NCBI GenBank assembly: GCA_947247005.1
Contig: OX365960.1
Span: 17,945,533 to 18,009,532 of the forward strand
DNA from: Spisula solida
Lineage: Eukaryota > Mollusca > Bivalvia > Venerida > Mactridae
Direction of reading: 5' to 3'
Length of the DNA: 64,000 nucleotides
The notes below the pieces were generated by a model. The model was not told where the DNA came from, did no database searches, and saw only the letters and a list, made by a program, of their open reading frames with translations. This document shows, one piece after another, positions 1 through 11,794 of the stretch. Within the stretch, counting starts at the first letter, position 1. Each line of letters opens with the position of its first letter. The position numbers were made by a program, and so were the translations under genes.

Positions 1-1654
1 TCTTTCTTTAGAACATATAAAGATAGCACTGACTTTATTATTGTCGGGTTGCCACTTGAGGACCCGAAGGAACCGAAAAACATGTGGTCGTTTAGATATG
101 TTGAGATACCTATAGTTCTGTTCTGTATGGCTCTAATGATTCATTTAGACAGAAAACATTATATATCCTGCTGATTTTGGCTTCTTTTTACGATCGTAGA
201 AGTCGTAATTTTGATCGTAATGTGACAACTTACTGTTCTGGTTGTCAGTTAGAGTATAAACCAGAACCATAGAGTTCGGGGTACAAAGCGAAACAAAACA
301 ACAACATAAACTGAGTAAGTACTCTTCAATTAGACATTTTCACGAGGCTTTAGCTTTAGTATACTAGTATTCTCAATGAAATATGCTCTCGAACTTAACA
401 ATCGCATCAAATTCAAAAGTTACGTGCATCTTTTCAGTTTAAAATTCGCAAACAACTGACATTTGTATATATTTTATAATGACAAATTCTTGAAATATTA
501 GACTCATGAATGTACTATAGTATGATTTTGATGAAGATATTTCCCGCCTGTATGTGTTCACTGACAGAAGAAACACTCCAATACATGCAAGCTTTACTGA
601 TTTACTATCGGGTGGAAAACACTATAATTTTATCTGGCACGAAACGTCGATCAAAATTTCGTAATAAAAGTTCTAAAATATTATACAAACTGCTAATGTA
701 AGGGGAAACTAAGAAACCTTTCGACTTTGTTGTTTATGTCGGGTCCGACCCTGCCTTACTGTTAGGAGATTTTATGTTCACTTTCTGTAAGTGAGATTTC
801 AAGCGCTGCGTTTGTCGTTTAGTAACATCTTTTCACAGATTCCATACTTTGTCAGAAGCTCCGAGTCCGTAATCTAATTTGTTGAAGACGGTTTGTTGTA
901 CTTTTCAGAGATTATTCGTGGAAAATCGGATACATTAGTACTATGTACGAAATAAAAGACACATGGGGATGTGGAAACCATCATTACTGAAGAAATGATA
1001 CTCTTACAAGTGAAATAGTTTTCTGCGGCTAGATACTTTTTCGACCATTTTTACCGACTTTATTACCAGTGCACTCTACATGAACCCTGTATGTAATAGT
1101 TTATGTACAGTGATACACGGTATTAACTGTGTTTCCGTGTACCACATGTGTACAGTAGATAGTAAATAGACAAGATAAGAGGTAAACTGGTAGCTAGTCG
1201 TATTAATGAAGCTATTTTGAACTTGAACTCGAGAGACAGACCAAGACATTAGCCAATCGGGCATTGACGATTGATCACGTGCTCCTGCATAGCAAATTCA
1301 CTTCATGTATCGCTTAATGCATTCCAAAAGACCTACGGCCTCGGAGCCGAAGATAATAATTTATTCTATCACAACAGGCGGTCTCACCTTATTCCACTAT
1401 CATGACTATGTCTTTCATTTATTCCTAACCATTTAATAAATTTATTGTATAGTAGCCATGTTGTAATCGGCACTTAAATATAGTGTTACCTATAAAGAGT
1501 TTATGCAATTCTATTTTATATTGATTACTTTTCACTTTTAGTCTTAAAATATAATGTTGTTTTTTGGAATAATTGAAACCAAACACCACCATGCAGTATC
1601 AGAAAAGCTAAACAAGCAGACAGATACTAAATGAATATTGATTATGTTTTACTA

Positions 1655-1687
<33 letters not shown>

Positions 1688-2520
1688 ACGGTTCGTATCG
1701 GTAGTCTTTAGTTCCAGTGACCGTGACAATAGCCAGCAATAATAATTATTTAAAACATCCTGAGTGTGACATCAAATTGAAAACCACTCAATGTGCTTTT
1801 GTTCGCGTAATCGGTAATAACTTGAGATAAATACGTACACACAATCACGCCAATTGATAGATTGAAATAAAGCGGATCTAAGCGAAAAATGATATTTTCT
1901 TTTATGAGCTCTGAACTATTACCGCATCCGTTTGAATAAAACTACCAAGAGACGTTCTTTTGTCCATTTTCCAAATGCAATAAATTATTGCGGATAGACT
2001 CGTACTGGTAATAATATAAAATCATTTTCGTAGCATACAATATATAGTTTTTTATGATTGTTTTATTGAAATCGTTTAATAATGACAAAAGCTGCAATTA
2101 GACAAAATGGTTGTCTGCAAACTTTAAGCTATGCCACGCTGTGTGAGCTTGATCGAAACACCTCTGAGATTATAAGTGTCAGTATTCCGTACTATTCCGG
2201 AAACCACCGAGCGCTTACGATTGCGTAAATGGTAGCATCAGTTTATGAAACTATCTACTCTTAAATTGTATAATTTGACTTAAAGTCATCAAAGCGATAC
2301 CATACTTCGAGTAATGTTTACAATCACGGTCGAGTATGACCATTAACCTTCCTTAGAACCAGCTCCGCATATGCACAAATGTACTCAGAATAATACTCTC
2401 CCATCTTCATAGCGGAAGGAATGTCTAGTTCAGTCTTTTTATGACATATCCTACGCATCATATATAAATGAAATTAGCACAATCAATTGGTAGCACCCCC
2501 GCCCCTGTATTACTCTTAAA
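1..2520. other. Intergenic, no gene seen
   Basis: AT-rich sequence with no open frame above about 60 residues that looks coding and no convincing paired splice sites. The only marked structure is an A-run of about 29 bases at 1657-1685, which could be the tail of an old retrocopy on the plus strand, although no recognisable body precedes it. Confidence 0.5.
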
Positions 2521-2700
2521 TTAAGTATACGAGTTTATGGTATCATGCTTGCATGGTAGTAACGCAAGAGTTTATGGCATACTAATGTTAAATACTTACG
2601 AGTTATAAATATGGAATACCCGTGCTGCACACTTTAGTAAATAAAGATACGAATGTATGGCATACCCCATGCACCATACTTAAAAGTAAGAAACCCGTAT
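2521..2700. repeat. Degenerate tandem repeat, about 55-60 bp unit
   Basis: The phrase 'gagtttatggcatac' and close variants recur near 2530, 2570 and 2655, each followed by a version of 'catgcttgcat'. This looks like an old, diverged three-copy tandem. No coding potential is seen. Confidence 0.4.
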
Positions 2701-2999
2701 ACAAGATTATGACAATATTATTTTACGTTCCATTCAATTATTTAAATGAAGATACACAGCTACCCGCGTTCCATACAAAACAATGAATTACATGAAACCA
2801 CATATTCCTTGATATAACTTTATGATTGTGTTGCATTCTCGTAAATATGTAATATTTGCTTTGTCGTGCATTTTGTGTACGGTGTTTATCAGATGATAGA
2901 TTTATATCAGATATAAGTTGCCAAACAACGTGATTTATAACAATCAAAGACATATCAAGATTTAGTAAAGCTTTACATCGGAATTCAAGACACGCATCC

Positions 3000-3545
3000 G
3001 TGTGATTATCTAACAAAAGCACAAGAAGAATTACTAGTTCCGTCAGAAGCAGAATCAACATCAACATTAACGACAGCAGCATGGATAGTAGCACCAGTAT
3101 AATCATCAGCAACATCAGCAACATTAGCAACGCCAATAGCTGCATCAGTATTATCATCAATAGAAAGTTAGAAACATCAGTATCAGCAACACCATCAGTA
3201 TCAGCATCAGCAGCAACGTCAGTTTCAGCCTTAGCAACAACGTCCGAATCAGCACCAGCAACAACGTCAGAATCAGCATCAGTAGCAACACCAATATCAG
3301 CATCACTACTAATGTCAGTAGTAACATCAGTAGCAGCACTAGTAGAAACACCAGGAGCGGTACCAGCCGCGGACCAACATCAGTAGATGCATCAGTATCA
3401 ATGTCAGTCGCAAAATCAACACCAGTATCAACATCAGCAGCAACATCAGTTAATTCATCAGTTGCAACATCAAGTAGCAATGTCAGTATCAACATCAGTA
3501 GCTACATCAGCATAAACATTACTAGCAGCATCACTTACTACATCC
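3000..3545. repeat. Degenerate trinucleotide/hexanucleotide array (CAG/CAT/CAA-rich)
   Basis: About 540 bases made almost only of words such as 'cagcaacatcagta'. The purine and pyrimidine triplet pattern opens long frames on both strands (Ser/Ala/Thr-rich forward, Leu/Met-rich reverse). These frames are products of the repeat and not genes. The array has drifted far from a pure repeat. Confidence 0.8.
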
Positions 3546-4777
3546 AATAGCATTGGCAAGACTAACAGTTTCTGTACGAATATTGTATGGGTTTCTTTAC
3601 GTGACTCTAATTCCGACTTCGACATCAAACATTCTCTCCAAGCTCTTGTTGACTAGGAAGCTATGTGAGTCATGCTACCGAGTTCCCGAGTCCTCTACGA
3701 CATATAATAGTCCGTTCGATGCTCGCACGAGTATACGAGGTTCGTACGAAGCTCGTAGCGAGATTTTGATATGAGAGGCATTACGTATACGTCCCTTGAA
3801 CGCGGAAATGTTTGTTTGTTTTTCTATCAGGTATCACTCAAATAGTTAAACTAAATTTAACAAAATAACTGCTAGCTGCTGACAGACATTACGACATCCA
3901 CCATTGTGTTATCGTTTGATGATAATTATGATACCAAATATCTCGCCGGTTCACGTGGCGTTGATAGCTTTTTTATTTTTATTATCCAATTTTCCAGATA
4001 AGCCGGATAAAAAATTGAAAAATTCTCAGCATGTTTAAAAGCCTTTAGTATCTATAATCTGCATATTGAAAGAACAGTATCAAATATTTACAGTAGTTAT
4101 TGTTTTATTAGAAAACGATTATTCTCCGAAGCCCGTCGGCTAAAATTTTGTTTGAAGTGAAGATAGAATTTGATTGATTGAATGGATTGATGTTTTCACG
4201 GCCAACTACATACAGCTGGCAACGCATTTTAGTCAGTAGAACACAAATCCAAGAATGATGCTAATTAAGCGTGAAAAACGTATTGGTTCATGTTATAATT
4301 ATGTCATTAGTATACAGGTAACATCGTACTAATTAAAATTATACCGAACTCCCAGTCTGTAGTTGTAATGAAACGTGTGTGTTATAACCTAGTCTGGTTC
4401 CCGTTCCCAAATCTAACATTTTGATCAAGTACAGGGGTGGACAGTGGCTAACACCGCAAGTTAAAATATGTAAATACAAAGTTTAAAACAACAGTAATTA
4501 TTTTATTCTCAGACCGATTTCAACGGAACATCGTCGACGCTCAAACCGAGAATGTGCTCTACTAGTACTATCTATACCACTTTAATATTTTTGTGCAAAA
4601 GGTGACAGTTTTTTTCCTGAAACCACTCAGCTACGACCCATATAGTTGTATAACCACACGTGGTATGTCTACGCTGAAGTATATGAGTCTAATGTAGCAG
4701 ATTGAATATTTAAAGCTGATCGATGTAGGTGTATTTTTATAAATTGCTATTTTGTCATATACATGTAACAATACATC
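3546..4777. other. Intergenic, no gene seen
   Basis: No convincing exon. A small cluster of CGTACGA-like words lies at about 3715-3765, resembling the denser cluster at 56.4-56.7 kb on the same strand. Nothing else is recognised. Confidence 0.4.
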
Positions 4778-4858
4778 CTCATACATCAGTGGTTAGTCGA
4801 GTTCCCAGACTACCATACGGTATCACAGGTGAAGAATACTCTGGTGAGCGAGAATGAT
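4778..4858 (+). repeat. Dispersed repeat, copy 1 (partner at 57.0 kb)
   Basis: The block starting 'tcctcatacatcagtggtta' recurs in the same orientation at about 57000-57075, with the shared 3' part 'gaagaatactctgg'. Two copies 52 kb apart with clear but imperfect identity indicate a dispersed element of unknown class. Confidence 0.6.
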
Positions 4859-5430
4859 AACAACGAGGGCCAAGTAATAAATATTCTTGCAGAATAACCT
4901 ACTCATAGATTTGTACTGATCAAGTATTTCAAATTCTTTAACAGAATATTACCACGACATTGGCTCATTTGGAATGGGGGCATAATACCTGCGTTACAAA
5001 AAGTGAATTGTAATCAGTATAAGGTTGGCGAGGTTTTTGTAATGAATAGAGGGAGCCGGGAGATTCCGACAAACATTTATCACGATGCCTTTTTAAATGT
5101 ACTCTTTTTTAGCAGTCGGCTCGAATGTGTTTTGTGTAATAATTCCGGTCAGCTTACATAATATCATGCATGTGTAGTCTAACTTACTTTTGCTGATACG
5201 GATTTGAGATTACTTTCTACAGTGTTATTCTAATACTAGTATAAAGGGAGGTAAGTATGGTATGGATGACAATCTAACTCCTACATAGTGATCTCCCTTG
5301 TCGCTGTGCTCTGTGCTGTGCTCTGTTCTCGTAAAAATACATATTCTTACCAATGCGTAACTTTATCGCTTTGAGTCGTTTAGATGACAATAATTATAGT
5401 ACGCAGAGCTAGAGTAACAGTTTAATTTTT

Positions 5431-5820
5431 TGATTGAGAACACTTTTATCAACAAAATGAGCAATAAAAATTATATTGGTCATCGATGTCGTTTTTGAGC
5501 TACGACTAATTTATGTGTATTTTTTTGGTCTTTTAAGCCGAAATTTTGACATCTCTTGTTTTGTCAAAAAATTGTGAATTTTCTTATTAATACAAATAGT
5601 GTATAGGAATGTTTAAATAATATGTGGTTGTACATTCAAACCCATGGACATGATTTTAACAACAAACAATATCGATTTTAATGCAAAACTCATCGGAATA
5701 CATTGTGAAATATCAGTACTTTTAGTCATTTTCTGGCAAAGTGATGTTGCAAAAGGGCCCATGACCCCTTAAATAGTACCGCTACATACCTTTTTTATTA
5801 CACATATTGCTTCACGATAT
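5431..5820 (-). repeat. About 390-bp dispersed repeat, copy 1 (inverted partner at 42 kb)
   Basis: Read on the minus strand this block matches 41970-42370 on the plus strand almost throughout, including the stretch 'ggtactatttaaggggtcat' followed by 'gggccc'. No open frame spans either copy. Here it abuts the 3' part of a tRNA-derived SINE; at 42 kb it lies inside a larger TIR element. Confidence 0.75.
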
Positions 5821-5826
5821 ATTAAA

Positions 5827-5965
5827 TGCCGAGCATAGCCTTTATTTGCCAGTCAGCTTTCTGCTAAAATATGGCAGGCATATATGTGTTCCTCTACCCG
5901 GATTTGAACCCGGGTCGCCAGATTAGACGGCAAGCGCACTAACCATTGAGCTACGGAGGCCACAT
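5827..5965 (-). mobile_element. tRNA-derived SINE with intact A and B boxes
   Basis: On the minus strand the head runs from about 5965 to 5895 and has a good A-box region ('tagctcaatggttag') and a near-perfect B box ('gggttcaaatcc'). The T arm pairs well, but the acceptor and anticodon stems do not fold canonically; the best anticodon stem leaves a 9-base loop. This is a tRNA pseudogene or SINE head and not a working tRNA. The following body ('gccatattttagcagaaagc' region) recurs without the head at 52.87-52.94 kb. Confidence 0.65.
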
Positions 5966-6300
5966 AAACTACAACTGCGCCTATTTTTTGGTATCATCTT
6001 AAAAAATGTCACCCTATTAAACGTCCTTAACAACAGAAAAATAATGTTGATTAAACGATAACATACCCGTATGTTACAAACCAAGCGTTGCTATCTTTGA
6101 CACGTCCAAAATGCTGATAAGTTATAAACAGCTTACCAGATAGCTTGTGCATCTTGTGGTACCTATCACTGTATCATTTCTAGCGATGCTATATAAATCA
6201 ACTTGTATGACTTATTGCGAGCAAAAGCACTTGTAACTTCCAGTCACTGTATGACTTATTGGGAATATGTTCGACTTCCTGTGATAATCGATATCGACTC

Positions 6301-6301
<1 letters not shown>

Positions 6302-6339
<38 letters not shown>
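6302..6339. repeat. (AT)n microsatellite
   Basis: A pure TA dinucleotide run of about 38 bases, which produces the Ile-Tyr run in the overlapping reverse open frame. Confidence 0.95.
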
Positions 6340-6341
<2 letters not shown>

Positions 6342-7440
6342 GCACTGCGAGTCCATCGCACAAATAATAGCACAGCTGAGAGAGTTCTTATTTGGCAGCA
6401 TTTAAAGATTTAACCTAAAGTTAGACTTAGACTACAAAATGTTAAATGTTCATAAAATGCATTATATTTCAATACAAATTGGCATAAGTGTATATTGGGT
6501 GACGACACTTAAATGCACACAAAAATCAATAGTTAAGATTCAAAAGAAAATATATTTATGATTTCAGTAATTTAAAAGTATGCAAATTGTAAATCTAAGT
6601 CTGAGGTAAACATTACATACATGTGGATATAAGCCAGAGGCTCGCTTAATAATATTTCCATAACCCATTTAATATAAAAGCATTTTTTTAGGGGAGATAA
6701 TTTTATTTTCCTCGCCATTAGGTAGATTTGGGTCGAGGGCATCCCACATACTACCGTACAACAGGTAAAATGACTGCAAACGAATCTATGAAAATAAATA
6801 CTCAATAACTAAATATAATAAACATAATTAGTTTAATATACATACATACATAATTGCATACACGTTTATTTAATATAAATTTATATCGATTGACAACTCG
6901 TAATAGATCCTCCATTATATAAAATTCACCTCATCAACTGTATTAATATCAGCAGTAGATAAAACATACAAGATTATGGCTTTAGAGTGACCCTCTGTAG
7001 AGCAACACCCTTAACAGCGGCCACTATTAGCAGCTCCAAAATGTTATTATCTACACGCAGGATGTACTGTACATTTGTTTGTTCCCATTATTTACATAAT
7101 ACATGTATTAAGGAAAAATATGACCGTGTTTTAGTTAATAAATAATAACAATAAACGAAATAAACGACAAACGTAAGAACAGGCTGAATATTATAAGTGT
7201 TAACTTTTTCAGAGGACTACAATATCTACCATAAGTGGCTAAATACACATGTTCTACCCAGTAGAAACAACTAGCAAAACCTGAATAAATGTCAAAATCA
7301 GTCAAAAATCCTGCCAAAATATTAAATTCAATAAATAATAAATGCAAGAATAACCAAACCGTTCTTCTCTTACTTCTCATCAGTACATGTTGTTTACATA
7401 GCAGCTGCAACACATACATGACTTGTATATTATATCAAAT
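6340..7440. other. Intergenic, no gene seen
   Basis: AT-rich, with several short reverse-strand open frames lacking protein-like composition or splice context. Nothing is recognised. Confidence 0.45.
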
Positions 7441-8105
7441 ATTTGAGTGACAAGGTGACCGAGTAGTTAGCGCTCTCGACTACTAATCCTACTTCGGATC
7501 CCGGTCGGGAAACTGTAAATTTCAGAAACGCTTTTCAGCGTTTCCCACACAAATAGAGATCAACTGGGTGATAACAATGGTTCAGTATCGTTTGTATCGG
7601 CGCTGTACACCGGGTTTTTCCACACAGAGATCAACTGGGTGATTACAATGATTTAGTATCGTTTATATCGGCGCTGTACACCGGGTTTTCCCACACAATT
7701 AGAGATCAACTGGGTGATTACAATGATTTAGTATCGTTTATATCGGCGCTGTACACCGGGCTTTTCCACACAATTAGAGATCAACTGGGTGATTACAATG
7801 ATTTAGTATCGTTTGTATCGGCGCTGTACACCGGGTTTTTCCCACACAATTAAAGATCAACTGGGTGATAACAATGATTCAGTATCGTTTGTATCGGCGC
7901 TGTACACCGGGTTTTTCCGTACAATTAGAGATCAACTGGGTGATAACAATGATTTAGTATCGTTTGTATCGGCGCTGTACATCGGGTTTTTCCACACAAT
8001 TAGAGATGAACTGGGTGTTTACAATGATGTAGCATCGTTTGTGTCGGTGCTGTACACTGGGTACGTTAAAGAACCAACTGGAAGTCTTTTCGGAAAGATC
8101 TAGGG
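7441..8105 (+). mobile_element. tRNA-derived SINE with core amplified 7 times
   Basis: The head at about 7452-7512 has an A-box-like 'gtgaccgagtagttagc' and a degenerate B box. The core block (ending 'gctgtacaccgggttttt') is repeated head to tail, with 'agagatcaactgg' starts at about 7555, 7626, 7701, 7776, 7852, 7927 and 8002, giving a unit of about 75 bases. After the seventh copy the ordinary tail 'gttaaagaaccaactgg' resumes. The same tail follows a single core in the SINEs at 31.2 and 49.6 kb. The 96-residue open frame here is only the 75-base (25-codon) periodicity. Confidence 0.75.
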
Positions 8106-8159
8106 TAACACATCCGGATTCCGTGTATCACACAAACGTTCCGTCTCTTTCCTCGAAAC

Positions 8160-8280
8160 CGAAGTACAATGTCCACTTCAATCGGAACGGTCCGTACGGC
8201 ATTTATCGCTACTGACGTTACGCCATTCGGAGCACCTCGTACAATTCTGCTGTAGAATCATACCTCGGATGTACGTCGAC
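8160..8280 (+). repeat. Shared CpG-rich block upstream of a possible transcript (inverted partner at 18.9 kb)
   Basis: The stretch 'atcggaacggtccgtacggc' with the following 'atttatcgct', and later 'acctcggatgtacgt', also occur on the minus strand at about 18950-18835 in the same order. In both places the block is followed within about 25-70 bases by an ATG in good context. It may be a promoter-bearing duplication or a mobile element end. Confidence 0.5.
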
Positions 8281-9344
8281 GGACTACTTTCAAGATGGAG
8301 ACGGCTATTGACGGCGACGTCTGTCAAAATCAGAAACTATTGTATAACGCCTAAAATTAATGATTTAGGTACGCATTGTTGCAGTGTGGTGAACCAAAAT
8401 GGTTTATTTACTCGCTGAAACATTGAGAGGCTGATTTTTTAGCGTGATATGCCACATGGAGTCTGTTTTTGCCTGCAAAAACGAAACTAGACAAACTGTC
8501 AGTGGAAAAATGTAAGTTATTTAATTAATTGTCGTGATTTACTCGATTTCTGTTTTATAATGATGTCTCATTCGTGGTCCAATGCACTTACTGGCAATAT
8601 CGAGCCCCCTTGTCATAGTTTTGTAATGCCAGCTTAAGGGTTCATCTAGCTGCTAGGGTCATTTTGATACCTTTGACTAAACTTCAAAGTCTAAATTTGA
8701 AAGTACATTTTACCATTTTAAAGGCAAAATACCATGGCCCTTCCAACCAAAATATAAAATGTGGCTTTTGGAAATGTCATGGGTCAAAACTCAAATGGAA
8801 CCCCTGCCAGCTAGGCACTAGCTAAGCTACTTTACTAGGTAACCACAGACAGAAGGTATACCATTAATACCCTTATTTATAGTCGATGGCTCGCCAACAG
8901 GGAATATCAGACTCAGATCGGACCTCATCGGGTTTCAAACTTTCAAACACCAGCTTTAATTAAGGCATAGTATTAAAAGGGTGAAATTGTGCACCTGTGA
9001 CTTGAATTGGGACTTGAACCCAGGAACCCTGGCAGTATAGTAGCTATGCATACTGAGTAAGCCGGGTGCCTTTTAGGAGTCGATCTATCTGTCTCCAGCC
9101 ACTACACTCATTAGTTTCATATTTGGTAATCAATTTTAACAACATATTTTTGCAGGTACTGATTGGTTGGTCCATACAGGCCAAAGCCCAAAGGTGAATA
9201 ATCTCGGAGGTTGCAATGGGGACCTGAATGATCAGTGAAACTACAGAGCCTGTACATCTAAGAGTTTGAAAAAGTTGCAGATGTTGTTAATGACTATAAA
9301 ACAATATCAGGTAATATCTTATCCTTGCATATGTTTTTCAGTGG

Positions 9345-9720
9345 TATAGTCCCGAGAATTTGACACGACTCTCGACCTTTTATTAGCATAATAACAGCTG
9401 ATATATTGTCTATATAAAAAAGTATATTTATAACTTTGGTTGTATGTATTCATAAGCGTGACATATCACAAAGATGCTCAATGTGTAATACCAACACAAA
9501 TCTAAAGGACCAATATTGCACGATTTGCTTGCAGAAATTTATATATTAAACGCAAGAACCTTGTAATATATTCATGCATAAAGGTCAGGTTCAGGTCAAA
9601 CTCTCTGAGCTATACTGTTATTGCCTCCCTTGCTTGACACTTAGCATAATTGGTATAGTGCCAGGATAATGCCATATGTGACCTGGGAATCTCTTTATGA
9701 CTGAAATACTGTTTACCAAT
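9345..9720 (+). repeat. Dispersed repeat, copy 1 of 3
   Basis: The block starting near 'gacacgactctcgac' and running through 'aatatattcatgc' recurs at 54034-54298 and, lacking its 5' part, at 27733-27890, all on the plus strand. The adjoining part ('cccttgcttgacacttagc' to about 9720) resembles the SINE tail at 61.24-61.34 kb. No frame is conserved. Confidence 0.65.
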
Positions 9721-10140
9721 GGAACTTGTAACAACTTAGGCTCATATCACAAGATTATACTGTCTATACAAAGGAATTATCATGTTAATTAAGTATCCTA
9801 ATTAAATTTTTACTTGATAATTTATTTAATACAATGTATATAATAATTTATTTAATACAATGTACTGTAGTTATTAAGAAATTTAATTTTTACAACAAGT
9901 CCAAATACAAATCAATGGGTTATATGTCATGTTGTAATTGATTGCCCTTTTGAAAGTGAACTTGTAAGTACATTTGTGTATTCCAAGTTTAAAATGGATA
10001 CCTTTTAAAGTTTGGTTTTGAGAAATATTGTCTCACATAAAATTAACCTGAAAACTTTGCTAACACAGCCGCAGTTTGACTTTACTTCTATGAAAACCAT
10101 GCTAAAAATTGTTATCTTGACTTGGGCCTAAAATAAAATT

Positions 10141-10440
10141 TTGTTTGTTTCCCCATCCGCTACCTACCCGAAAAAAAACAGCCCTACCCAAAATATTTTA
10201 TTGCCCAAATTGAAATAATATTTTTTTATGAAAAATTGGGGATGAAATTTTTATTTTTTGTATAAAGGTTGGTTCTTAATAGTAAATTTGGTACCTATTT
10301 TCATGTAAGACGGTTGGTTTTCACCTTAGAGTTAACTAAATGTCCTTACTTGTGTTGATATATCAATTTGCACTGAGAGGGTACCGATATGGTTATACAC
10401 CGTGGTAGGTAGGGAAGGGGAAACAAACACTAATTTATTT
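10141..10440. mobile_element. Foldback/MITE-like element, about 300 bp
   Basis: The left end 'tgtttgtttccccatcc' and following 'gctacctac' are matched in inverted orientation by the right end 'gtaggtagggaaggggaaac'. The inside is AT-rich with no frame. It lies in the intron before the last exon of the candidate transcript. Confidence 0.55.
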
Positions 10441-11794
10441 TTAGCCCTACCTATGCAGATTCGGACAAGTAGTTTCCAATATTAAATTCACAGACCTTAA
10501 ACTTTGCATGACAAATTCAGCTAGCTACATGAAAAGATAAAATTGTGTCATATTGAATGCTTCTAATAGTGTAGGCCAAAAAATAATGGTCATTTTCTCA
10601 GAAAACCCAGTGTTATGCACTAGATATGAGTAAATATCTAGGTTTAAATAGGGATGGTTAGTTACATTTATTCATTCAAACTATAAACAACACATTGTCA
10701 AGCAGAAACTATTTTATGTTAATTTTTGTCAATTTTAAGAATAATAAGATAAATTGTTTTTAAGAATTTACAATTTATAAATTTAAAAAAAATAGACTTT
10801 TTCCTAATTTGTCAGGTACCGGTGCCTTTCCCAATCAAGCAGGGAAAAAGTGCTGAGTAAAATTATGAACTGGCAATATGTAGTTTACATTTGAATTAGA
10901 TATGATTTCCCTAACTTAGAAACTTAGTAATATTATTTACCTACCGGTAATACCAATTGTTGATACTTTTCTGTAATTATCATTACATCTATTTTTGCAG
11001 ATATTTGCACAAGAGTGGAAGATGTTCAAGATGCTACATCTGAAATGTGGTTTTCCATGCCTTGTGATGTTGAAATAGCTCATGACTATAATCATAACAG
11101 AAGCCAAGCCTCACTAGCTTGATGCACCAGGAAATTGACAGAAAGAATCAAATTTAGTTGTGAATTAACATAATAAATAGTGTTACAGTATCTAAATGCT
11201 TTTCCTGTTGTCTAAAGAGTTACCAATATATTAATGACCACCACAGTACTACAAGTGTTTTTTCCCCAACAAATTATACCTTGATTATAGTGAGAAACTA
11301 CAAATTTGGGTACCCGGTATAATTACTACTAAACAAAATTATGTTGAGAACCAATTCTAGTAATAGTACTAGTAATACTCTGGTGGTCATAAGTAATGTT
11401 GATTTACCAAATAAATGAATGTAGTAAAATGTACTGGAAACACATACTATAACACTTCATATTTACACTACAGACTGCTCAAAACAGTGAAACACTACTT
11501 TCTGTGATCACTTTTCATCCGTCCATGTCCATCTACTATATTGCTCTTGTAGATACAAGAGGTTACAATTAAGGGTTATCTTTATGAAGATTAGTCATAA
11601 TGCTGGATTAAATCATTGAAAATAGTCAGATGTGAGAGTACTCAAATGAGAGCTAATTCTGAGCAAGAGCCTTGAAGAGAAAACAGACCAAAAGGACAAC
11701 CACACAACACAAGGACAACCCACAATAGATGCACTTCAGAAACTTGATATGTGGGTATGGGCTAATGGGGAGATCGTGCTCATTTAAATATTTG

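Larger units (their letters stand above)
8390..11180 (+). ncRNA. Candidate spliced transcript, three exons, probably noncoding
   Basis: Three blocks carry good splice signals: a donor after 8511 (AAAAAT|GTAAGT); an exon 9156-9310 with acceptor TTTTTGCAG and donor TCAG|GTAATA; and a last exon from 11001 with acceptor TTTTTGCAG and an AATAAA at 11172-11177. No long frame crosses all three. A 54-codon frame spans the last two exons (9262-9310 joined to 11001-11116, ending TAG) and reads protein-like, but it is preceded by a TAA and lacks an early ATG. The locus could therefore be a lncRNA, the 3' part of a decayed gene, or a coding gene with a different middle acceptor. The exon calls rest on splice motifs only. 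Confidence 0.3.

Noticed and set aside
2738..3495. Long frames on both strands (Ser/Ala-rich forward, Leu-rich reverse)
   Set aside because: Produced by the degenerate CAG/CAT/CAA array at 3000-3545; no start context, domain or splice support.
5895..5965. Functional tRNA (apparent TCT anticodon)
   Set aside because: The B box and T arm are good, but the acceptor and anticodon stems mispair and SINE body follows; a headless copy at 52.9 kb confirms a SINE.
7813..8103. 96-residue frame
   Set aside because: Encoded by the 75-base tandem SINE core (25 codons per unit).
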